DNA of 9,319 nucleotides from Thermoplasmata archaeon. Its GTDB lineage: Archaea > Thermoplasmatota > Thermoplasmata > Thermoplasmatales > Thermoplasmataceae. Made by a program: the position numbers and the translations under genes. The stretch lies in assembly GCA_021811505.1 (NCBI GenBank), contig JAJZOM010000307.1, positions 1 through 9,319 on the forward strand. The letters are read 5' to 3'. Under the pieces are notes generated by a model. The model made no database searches. It worked only from the letters and a program-made list of their open reading frames with translations, and was not told where the DNA came from. Positions 1 through 5,514 of the stretch are shown piece after piece (position 1 is the first letter of the stretch; each line of letters opens with the position of its first letter).

Positions 1-1356
1 TCTTTTCGGCTCACTGGAAAGTATCTCTTCCAGGCCATGAATCTTCTTTCGGACCTCTTCCATTTCCTCCATGACTTTCGATATCTCAAGAGCAGTAAGT
101 CTCTGCAGCCTGAGTTCAAGTATTGCATTTGCCTGGATATCATCCAGTTTAAATGCCGACATAATGGAAGTTCTGGCCGTCGGCACGTCCTTGGCTTTCT
201 TAATCAGATCTATGGCCTTGTCAATATCTTCCAGAGCCTTTATGAGACCTATGAGGAGATGCTCCCTCTCCCTTAACTTCCCCAGTTCGAATTCAGAACG
301 CTTTACAATGACTTCAAGCCTGTGAGCTATGAAAGTCTCTATGAAACCCTTAAGATTGATTGTTTTGGGCTGATTATTAACAAGTACAAGGTTTATGATG
401 CTTATTGAGGTTTCAAGTTCAGAGTGCTCGTACAGCTGATTCAGCACCAGATTGCGCATATCTTCATCTCTGACTTTTACGACCACACGCATGCCATTCC
501 TGTCGCTTTCGTCCCTGATGTCGGTGATACCCTTTATGACCTCATTCTTCACCTGCTCAGCAACATTCTGGATGAAAAGTGCCTTATTCACGCCGTAGGG
601 CAGGCTCTTAATTATTATTCGCTTGGTCTCGGTCAGATCAGTCTCTCCCTGGCAGATAACTTTCCCGCGGCCGTTAAGATAAGCATCCATCAGTTCAGGA
701 GTGTAGAATGCTATTCCTCCACCGGGGAAATCCGGTCCTTTTATGAACTTCAGAAGGTCCTCGACTTCATATTCGGGGTGGTCCAGTGCATAGGTAATGG
801 CCGCCGTTACTTCTCCTAGATTGTGCGGAACCATGTTGGTGGCCATTCCGACTGCTATTCCAGAACTACCGTTCAGGAGAAGATTTGGAACTTTTGTGGG
901 AAAATACTCCGGTTCCTCAAGTGAGCCGTCAAAGTTCAGCCTGAATGGGATCGTGTTCTTGTCGATATCGTGTATCATTTCCTCGGAAATTTCAGCGAGC
1001 CTGGCCTCCGTATACCTCATGGCAGCCGGTGCGTCTCCATCAATAGACCCGAAATTACCCTGCCCGTCTATCAGCGGATATCTCATCGAAAAGTCCTGGG
1101 CCATTCTTGCGAGAGTGTCGTAAATCGCAACGTCACCATGGGGGTGATATTTACCCATGGTTTCTCCGACAATTCTTGCCGATTTCTTGTACGGCTTATC
1201 GTGTGTAACTCCGAGTTCGCTCATGGAGTACAGGATGCGCCTCTGAACAGGCTTAAGACCATCCTTCACGTCGGGGATGGCCCTGCTCACTATGACGCTC
1301 ATTGCATATTCAAGATATGAATTTTTGATTTCGTTTTCAATAGGTCTTTTTTCCAA
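1..1356 (-). CDS. gyrA: DNA gyrase subunit A, N-terminal part (runs off the left edge)
   Basis: This is the breakage-reunion subunit of type IIA topoisomerase, which with GyrB introduces negative supercoils using ATP. The visible 452 codons cover the winged-helix/CAP domain, the tower and part of the coiled coil. Family signatures appear in order: [20 protein letters not shown] near residue 17, GKYHPHGD at 68-75, [12 protein letters not shown] at 97-108, the catalytic Tyr115 preceded by Arg114 in AAMRYTE, then [13 protein letters not shown]. The quinolone-region position equal to E. coli Ser83 is Val76, while Asp87 is kept (Asp80). The start must be TTG at 1356: only three codons separate it from an in-frame TGA (the gyrB stop), none of them a start, and the next ATG lies inside the conserved core. 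A GAGGG ribosome site overlaps the gyrB stop, so translation is probably coupled. The C-terminal beta-pinwheel lies outside the window, so gyrase versus topo IV type cannot be tested here. Archaeal gyrase is generally regarded as bacterial in origin. Confidence 0.96.
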   Translation of the reverse strand, partial: MEKRPIENEIKNSYLEYAMSVIVSRAIPDVKDGLKPVQRRILYSMSELGVTHDKPYKKSARIVGETMGKYHPHGDVAIYDTLARMAQDFSMRYPLIDGQGNFGSIDGDAPAAMRYTEARLAEISEEMIHDIDKNTIPFRLNFDGSLEEPEYFPTKVPNLLLNGSSGIAVGMATNMVPHNLGEVTAAITYALDHPEYEVEDLLKFIKGPDFPGGGIAFYTPELMDAYLNGRGKVICQGETDLTETKRIIIKSLPYGVNKALFIQNVAEQVKNEVIKGITDIRDESDRNGMRVVVKVRDEDMRNLVLNQLYEHSELETSISIINLVLVNNQPKTINLKGFIETFIAHRLEVIVKRSEFELGKLREREHLLIGLIKALEDIDKAIDLIKKAKDVPTARTSIMSAFKLDDIQANAILELRLQRLTALEISKVMEEMEEVRKKIHGLEEILSSEPKR

Positions 1357-1362
1357 TAATAT

Positions 1363-1367
1363 CCCTC
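1363..1367 (-). promoter_or_regulatory. Ribosome binding site of gyrA, overlapping the gyrB stop
   Basis: Read on the minus strand, GAGGG begins inside the TGA stop of gyrB and lies 6 nt before the TTG codon of gyrA. It supports the TTG start, and the overlap suggests that ribosomes ending gyrB re-initiate on gyrA, which would help keep the subunits in equal amounts. Confidence 0.75.
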
Positions 1368-3306
1368 ACAGATCGATGTTGGTAACGTACCTGGCATTCT
1401 CTTCGATAAATTTTCTTCTCGGTTCTACCTTGTCACCCATCAGGATTGAAAATAGCCTGTCAGCATAAGCTGCGTCCTCTATGGTTACTTCCACAAGTTT
1501 TCTTGTTTCCGGATTCATGGTTGTTTCCCACAACTGTGTGGGGTTCATTTCTCCGAGACCCTTGAATCTCTGGGTTATGGCATTTGCGCCGAATTTTGAG
1601 GCAACTTTGTCTTTTTCCTTCTCGGAATAGACGTATGCCACTTTTTCTCCTTTCTGTATCCTGTAAAGAGGAGGCTGGGCAAAGAAAATGCTGCCGTTGG
1701 TTATGAGTTCCTTTGTGTACCGGTAGAAGAACGTTAGCAAAAGAGTCCTGATGTGGGCTCCGTCGACGTCAGCATCAGTCATTATGATTATCTTTCCATA
1801 CCTGAGCTTGCCGATGTCAATGTCTTCTTTTATGTTAGTGCCCATAGCCGTGATTAAATCCCTGATTACCTGATTTTCCAGGGTTTTCACGTCAGACGAT
1901 TTCTCAACATTCAATATCTTTCCACGCAACGGCAAAATGGCCTGGAATTCACGATTCCTCGCCTGTTTCGCGGAACCTCCTGCAGAATCTCCCTCTACAA
2001 TGTAAATTTCTGTTTTCTCAGGATCAGATGATGAACAATCAGCAAGCTTACCGGGTAATCCCCCACCTTCAAGGGCGGATTTCCTTCTTACCAGGTCTCT
2101 CGCCTTTCTGGAGGCTTCTCTTGCAAGAGCTGCTGCAATGGCCCTCTTTACAATTACTTCCCCGAGGTTCGGGTATGATTCAAAATACTCCTTCAGGTAA
2201 AGTTCCGTAGCAGACTGAACCAGCCCTCTTGCCTCGCTGTTCCCTAGTTTTGATTTTGTCTGACCCTCGAATTGTGGTTCCATGATCCTGACATGAAGAA
2301 CTGCGACTATGCCCTCTCTTACGTCGTCTCCAGTAATCGACTCGACGCCTTTGATCATATTGTTATTCTTTGCATAATCCTGGATAACTCTTGACAAACC
2401 GGCTCTGAAACCTGAAACATGCGTTCCCCCTTCTATGGTATTGATGTTATTTACAAAGCTTACCAGCACTTCTGAAACTCCAGTATTGTACTGGAACGCA
2501 AATTCTACCACCGAATTCTGTATCTCAGTCCTGTACGCTATTGGCTCCTTGTGAACATGCGTGTGCCCTTCACCAAGATACTTTACGAATTCGGAAAGAC
2601 CGCCGTCGAAATGCAGCGTCTCCTTCTGTTCAGTTCGAAGGTCATCAAGGGTTATTGTGATGAATGGATTCAGGAAAGCAAGATCCCTGATCCTCTCCAG
2701 AATCGTGCTGTAAGAGAATTCCACGGTTTCAAATATCTCTGTATCCGGGTAAAACCAGATGATTGTTCCGTGTGATTTATCAAGCTTCAGCTTGATATTG
2801 GCCAGCTCCGGTGGAGGATGGTGTTCGAATTCCTCACGCTTCAGCGACTTCAATCCGGAACTTGGGGCTCCTCGGATAAACTCCTCGTAATAAATTTCTC
2901 CATTTTTCTTGACTATTGCTGTCAGTCTTGACGAAAGGGCATTTACGACATGCACACCGACGCCATGGAGTCCGCCTGTTATCTTGTAGACCTTCTTATC
3001 AAATTTCGCACCGCTGTGCAGTTCCGTCAGGACAATTTCCAGGCCAGGTCTCTTGTATTTAGGGTGGATATCCACCGGTATACCTCTCCCGTCGTCCTCC
3101 ACGCTTACGGAGTTGTCCGGAAAAATCGTTATGTAGATCGATTTGGCGAAACCGGCGATGGCTTCGTCAACACTGTTGTCAACAACTTCCCACACCAGAT
3201 GGTGCAATCCGCGTTCATCCGTAGACCCGATATACATCCCGGGTACCTTGCGGACTGCTTTCAATCCCTCCAGTATCTGAATTTGAGATGAATCATAATT
3301 TTCCAT
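1366..3306 (-). CDS. gyrB: DNA gyrase subunit B
   Basis: This is the ATPase subunit of DNA gyrase, 646 residues long, the usual short form lacking the large C-terminal insertion of E. coli GyrB. The GHKL ATPase domain shows the catalytic Glu40 and Asn44 in EVVDN, DDGRGIP at 71-77 and GGLHGVGVHVVNALS at 111-125. The transducer carries QTKSKLGN (349-356), whose Lys351 should contact the ATP gamma-phosphate. The Toprim domain has EGDSAGG (438-444, acidic Glu438), PLRGKILNVEK and the metal-binding DADVDG (511-516). The C-terminal tail has QRFKGLGEMNP and LMGDKVEPRRKFIEENA. Two substitutions stand out: KVPGMYIG instead of the near-universal KRPGMYIG, and Lys134 where E. coli has Arg136, a coumarin-contact residue. 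The ATG start has a very strong AGGAGGG ribosome site 7 nt upstream. gyrA follows 9 nt after the stop in the same frame, so the two are almost certainly one transcription unit. Confidence 0.98.
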   Translation of the reverse strand: MENYDSSQIQILEGLKAVRKVPGMYIGSTDERGLHHLVWEVVDNSVDEAIAGFAKSIYITIFPDNSVSVEDDGRGIPVDIHPKYKRPGLEIVLTELHSGAKFDKKVYKITGGLHGVGVHVVNALSSRLTAIVKKNGEIYYEEFIRGAPSSGLKSLKREEFEHHPPPELANIKLKLDKSHGTIIWFYPDTEIFETVEFSYSTILERIRDLAFLNPFITITLDDLRTEQKETLHFDGGLSEFVKYLGEGHTHVHKEPIAYRTEIQNSVVEFAFQYNTGVSEVLVSFVNNINTIEGGTHVSGFRAGLSRVIQDYAKNNNMIKGVESITGDDVREGIVAVLHVRIMEPQFEGQTKSKLGNSEARGLVQSATELYLKEYFESYPNLGEVIVKRAIAAALAREASRKARDLVRRKSALEGGGLPGKLADCSSSDPEKTEIYIVEGDSAGGSAKQARNREFQAILPLRGKILNVEKSSDVKTLENQVIRDLITAMGTNIKEDIDIGKLRYGKIIIMTDADVDGAHIRTLLLTFFYRYTKELITNGSIFFAQPPLYRIQKGEKVAYVYSEKEKDKVASKFGANAITQRFKGLGEMNPTQLWETTMNPETRKLVEVTIEDAAYADRLFSILMGDKVEPRRKFIEENARYVTNIDL

Positions 3307-3313
3307 TTATATA

Positions 3314-3320
3314 CCCTCCT
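3314..3320 (-). promoter_or_regulatory. Strong ribosome binding site of gyrB
   Basis: The minus strand reads AGGAGGG, then a 7-nt spacer, then the ATG of gyrB. It is the strongest such site in the window. Most other first genes of units here look leaderless, so gyrB appears to be on a leadered mRNA. Confidence 0.8.
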
Positions 3321-3360
3321 TTAGTAGAATTCTATTCCTGTCTCCGTCTCTATGCTAACT

Positions 3361-3371
3361 ATTATATTAAT
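3361..3371 (-). promoter_or_regulatory. Probable TATA box for gyrB-gyrA
   Basis: The minus strand reads ATTAATATAAT, an archaeal TATA-like box in the 97-bp gap before gyrB. A start of transcription about 26 nt downstream would give a leader of roughly 33 nt that contains the AGGAGGG ribosome site. Assigned by composition and spacing only. Confidence 0.5.
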
Positions 3372-3403
3372 TTTCACCACGAAAAATCATGGATTCGTTT
3401 CGT

Positions 3404-3649
3404 CTAGTGCGGTTTCCGGAGGATTAAGTTTATCTCCTTCTTCTCATCCTCAACACCCACAAGCAATAGTTTTGTTGTTTTTGCCAGTCCTTCAAACGTT
3501 CCCGGATCATAGGGAAATTTTTCTCGCAGGAGCAGAATTTTTGCATCCTGACCTGGTTCCATCTGAATATTAAGGCCTTTCATCACGCTCTTAAGGTAAC
3601 TGAACGGGTCGCCGCCACAGGATATGTTCCGGTGATCTTCGACAATCAT
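3404..3649 (-). CDS. Small TusA/SirA-like protein (putative sulfur-carrier fold)
   Basis: This is an 81-residue protein without a firm family match by eye. Its layout resembles the TusA/SirA/YedF fold: a Cys near the N-terminus (Cys11) at the start of a helix, a PGQ turn after the first helix, a hydrophobic strand, a FEGLAKTT segment like the usual FAKKTGH helix, then an acidic turn and a final strand ending in ILRKP. TusA proteins carry CPxP at the active Cys; here the sequence is CGGDP, so the first Pro is absent and the spacing differs. If the assignment holds, Cys11 would be the persulfide carrier, but no sulfur-metabolism gene is nearby. The start is ATG at 3649, with no ribosome site. 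A TTTAA-type box about 26 nt upstream would fit a leaderless mRNA. It is the last of three small minus-strand genes and lies 35 nt after the coiled-coil gene. Confidence 0.5.
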   Translation of the reverse strand: MIVEDHRNISCGGDPFSYLKSVMKGLNIQMEPGQDAKILLLREKFPYDPGTFEGLAKTTKLLLVGVEDEKKEINLILRKPH

Positions 3650-3670
3650 TAAAGGTCAATTACGGAATTG

Positions 3671-3684
3671 GTTAAAGACTTAAC
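3671..3684 (-). promoter_or_regulatory. Short inverted repeat and possible promoter before the TusA-like gene
   Basis: Arms GTTAA and TTAAC flank a 4-nt loop directly after the stop of the upstream coiled-coil gene. On the minus strand the right half reads CTTTAAC, centred about 26 nt before the ATG at 3649, the position of a TATA box for a leaderless transcript. It could equally be a weak hairpin between two genes of one operon. Confidence 0.3.
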
Positions 3685-4023
3685 TTAATGCCTGACCAGC
3701 AGGTATTTATCCGCAAGTCCAGCAATCTCTGTTTTTATATGGTCCGGAAGATCAATCTCTTTCAGCATTATTTCAGATTTCAGCCCGCCGAGGACAATCA
3801 CGTTTTTCTGCAACACTGTGATCATTTCGTACATCTGATAATTTAATGCTGCAAGCCGGGTATCAATTTGTCCCTTCTCCATTGAGAGGGACCTGAAGTT
3901 TTCCTGCAATTTGACTATCCGACTGACCAGATCCTCGTAGATACCGTAGTTATACCTTAATTCATCTATTTCTTCACTGCTGAGATTTACTATGCTGCTT
4001 AAGGTTCCAGTCCGATCATCCAT
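3685..4023 (-). CDS. Uncharacterised coiled-coil protein, 112 aa
   Basis: I do not recognise this protein. Residues about 14-75 are predicted by eye to be helical, with hydrophobic residues in heptad-like spacing (IDELRYNYGIYEDLVSRIV, then LQENFRSL and QIDTRLAALNYQMYEMITVL). A short non-helical turn with two Gly and a second helix (LPDHIKTEIAGLADKYLLV) follow. There is no Cys, no signal peptide and no membrane segment. ATG at 4023 is preferred over GTG at 4032 because GGTGA lies 5 nt before the ATG and contains that GTG. The gene overlaps the 3' end of the upstream coiled-coil gene by 8 nt, so the two are likely translated together and may form a complex. The overall shape recalls prefoldin-like or other small scaffold proteins, but no prefoldin signature is visible and no function is assigned. 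Confidence 0.75.
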   Translation of the reverse strand: MDDRTGTLSSIVNLSSEEIDELRYNYGIYEDLVSRIVKLQENFRSLSMEKGQIDTRLAALNYQMYEMITVLQKNVIVLGGLKSEIMLKEIDLPDHIKTEIAGLADKYLLVRH

Positions 4024-4225
4024 CTCTTTCACCGTATTTCTTCAGCAATCCGATAAGAAAATCGGTTCGTTCCAGATCCCGCTTTATCATTTCGTATTGC
4101 AGTTGCGATTCTGACAGCTCAAGCCTCTTGGTTTTCAGTAATTCTCTGAGAGTTTCTGTTTTGACGCTATAGAAATTGATTTCCCTTTCCAGTTTTCTGA
4201 TCATTTCCTCCTTCAATTCGACCAT
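4016..4225 (-). CDS. Uncharacterised short coiled-coil protein, 69 aa
   Basis: I do not recognise this protein. Almost the whole 69-residue chain looks like one charged amphipathic helix: MVELKEEMIRKLEREI, then TLRELLKTKRLELSE, then IKRDLERTDFLIGLLKKYG. It contains no Cys and no Pro, and has no membrane segment. The gene starts at ATG 4225 and its last codons overlap the start of the next coiled-coil gene, a strong sign that both are real and co-expressed. The ribosome site is weak (a GTGG about 6-10 nt before the ATG). TATA-like stretches on the minus strand near 4257-4270 would give a short leader. The simplest inference is that this protein forms a helical hetero-oligomer with its 112-aa neighbour. 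The role is unknown. Confidence 0.65.
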   Translation of the reverse strand: MVELKEEMIRKLEREINFYSVKTETLRELLKTKRLELSESQLQYEMIKRDLERTDFLIGLLKKYGERDG

Positions 4226-4353
4226 GATTATCCACTACTCAGGCAATGTTGAGTCTTTAATGAGATATACTCCTTTCTGTTTGGTTTGAACGCTCGAAGT
4301 TAATAGTAACGGTCTTCTCAATACATTTTTAAGGGTTTGTACCATATATAATT
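4226..4353. promoter_or_regulatory. Divergent promoter region between the coiled-coil genes and the DUF1059 gene
   Basis: These 128 bp lie between oppositely directed units. For the plus strand, CATTTTTAAG at 4324-4333 is centred about 26 nt before the ATG at 4354, as for a leaderless archaeal mRNA. An AT-rich CATATATAATT lies immediately before that ATG, too close to serve as its TATA box. For the minus strand, TTAAAG and GTATATC near 4255-4271 could drive the coiled-coil unit with a leader of about 8-16 nt. Sites were judged by composition and spacing only. Confidence 0.5.
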
Positions 4354-4539
4354 ATGCCAAGGTACAATTTTAAATGCTCGGAAGCAGGCTATAAATGCAG
4401 CTACGAAGTAGATGGAGCGACTTCCGAGGAGCTAATCCCGAAAATAAAGATACACGCCAGATATGCCCATAATCTCTTCGAGGTTTCGGAGAACACCCTT
4501 GTGAAGTTTAAATCCGCTATCAAGGAAAAAACCTCTTAA
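4354..4539 (+). CDS. DUF1059 family small Cys/His protein
   Basis: This 61-residue protein matches the DUF1059 pattern common in archaea: an N-terminal YxFKC (Cys8), a second Cys (Cys15) seven residues on in a GYKCSYEV segment, a short strand leading to GATSEELIPKI, then a helix with HARYAH. The two Cys and two His could bind a metal, although the family's biochemical function is not known to me. There is no membrane segment. No ribosome site precedes the ATG, but a TATA-like box lies 26 nt upstream, consistent with a leaderless mRNA. It is the first gene of a probable unit with the Nog1-like GTPase, which begins 13 nt after its stop, and with gltX. The linkage hints at, but does not prove, a role related to translation. 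Confidence 0.82.
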   Translation: MPRYNFKCSEAGYKCSYEVDGATSEELIPKIKIHARYAHNLFEVSENTLVKFKSAIKEKTS

Positions 4540-4552
4540 TATAGAAAAATCG

Positions 4553-5503
4553 ATGTTCAGCAGAATACCAACGGTTCTAAGGAGCCAGGAATTAATTGAT
4601 AGGTCATTTCTCAAGGCGTCACGGATTACTGAGCCTTATTATCCAAAGATAGAGACCAAGATAAGGAAAGAAATTACGGATCGGGTATCAACCATAGAGG
4701 GAATCACCTGTGCACACCTTTTCAAGCTGGTTAAGAAATTCCCTACCATTGAAAAATTGCACCCCTTCTATTACCACATGATTGACCTCATGTTTGACGT
4801 TGATCAGTATAAGGTCAGCCTCAGCAAGGCACAGTGGGCTGGGGAACGAATTACAGACCTCAGCACGGACGTTATAAGGCGGCTGAAGAAAGCCAAAACT
4901 ATTGAACTTCTCAACAAGATAATGAAGGAGTTTTACGGAAGGTATTCGTCCATAATAATGAGCATTGACAAGGATCTTATTTTCCTTTCAAGATGCAGAG
5001 ACTGGATTAGAAAAGTACCAGATATAGACACCGGGATGCCGACATTCATCATTGCAGGAATGCCCAATGTGGGTAAAAGCTCCCTGCTTGCAAAACTTAC
5101 CGGAAATACACCAACTATTGCCCCTTATCCATTTACCACACAGACAATATCAATTGGACTCACTGAATTCGATGGAAAAAGAGTCCAGATTATCGACACA
5201 CCTGGCATACTCGATCGTCCCATGAAGGAAAGAAATGAGATGGAGATGAAGTCCATCCTCTCCCTGAGGCATATCAAGGGAGTTATCATCTTCCTCATGG
5301 ATCCAACAGGACATTCGTCTTATTCCGTGGAACAGCAGGAAAACCTGTACACTGAAATTTCTACTGAATTTTCAGCAACAATGATTCGAATTCAGACAAA
5401 ATGTGATATGACCCCGGATCGCACCGAGAGGATAGCTATCTCCACCGAAACCGGTGAAGGGCTTGATTTATTGAGAGAAGAGATGCAGAAATTCCTTAAA
5501 TGA
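4553..5503 (+). CDS. Nog1-family GTPase (OBG superfamily), archaeal type
   Basis: This 316-residue GTPase begins with the N-terminal helical domain typical of Nog1 (FSRIPTVLRSQELIDRSF, residues 2-19) and then has a G domain. G1 is GMPNVGKS at 169-176, the G2 Thr lies in PFTTQ (193-197), G3 is DTPG at 215-218, G4 is TKCD at 282-285 and G5 is STETGEG at 297-303. G4 normally reads NKxD; Thr in the first position is a variant that can still recognise guanine in some GTPases. Eukaryotic Nog1 acts in 60S ribosome assembly, and the archaeal form is thought to bind the large subunit. The eukaryote-specific C-terminal extension is absent, as is usual in archaea. The start ATG has no clear ribosome site, but the IPTV motif starts at residue 5 as the family requires. 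The gene is sandwiched between the DUF1059 gene and gltX. Confidence 0.9.
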   Translation: MFSRIPTVLRSQELIDRSFLKASRITEPYYPKIETKIRKEITDRVSTIEGITCAHLFKLVKKFPTIEKLHPFYYHMIDLMFDVDQYKVSLSKAQWAGERITDLSTDVIRRLKKAKTIELLNKIMKEFYGRYSSIIMSIDKDLIFLSRCRDWIRKVPDIDTGMPTFIIAGMPNVGKSSLLAKLTGNTPTIAPYPFTTQTISIGLTEFDGKRVQIIDTPGILDRPMKERNEMEMKSILSLRHIKGVIIFLMDPTGHSSYSVEQQENLYTEISTEFSATMIRIQTKCDMTPDRTERIAISTETGEGLDLLREEMQKFLK

Positions 5504-5507
5504 GGTG
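5502..5507 (+). promoter_or_regulatory. Ribosome binding site of gltX, overlapping the GTPase stop
   Basis: GAGGTG begins within the TGA stop of the GTPase gene and lies 7 nt before the ATG at 5515. It fixes the gltX start at 5515 rather than at the ATG at 5500, which overlaps the GTPase stop and would add five residues. Confidence 0.75.
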
Positions 5508-5514
5508 TTTTTCC

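Noticed and set aside
1366..1368. TGA between gyrB and gyrA as a selenocysteine or programmed readthrough codon
   Set aside because: A good ribosome site overlaps it and GyrB ends at its normal C-terminus (family-like VTNIDL), so an ordinary stop is the better reading.
37..1468. Several plus-strand open frames of 63-131 codons across gyrA
   Set aside because: They are antisense to a clearly conserved gyrA/gyrB coding sequence, lack ribosome sites and show no family features.
3382..3386. Run of five T on the minus strand after the TusA-like gene as a terminator
   Set aside because: It is short and lies close to the gyrB promoter; too weak to annotate as a terminator without RNA 3' end data.
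3685..4225. Prefoldin subunits
   Set aside because: Small tandem coiled-coil genes suggest it, but the beta-hairpin segment and the usual prefoldin alpha/beta signatures are not visible, so no name was given.
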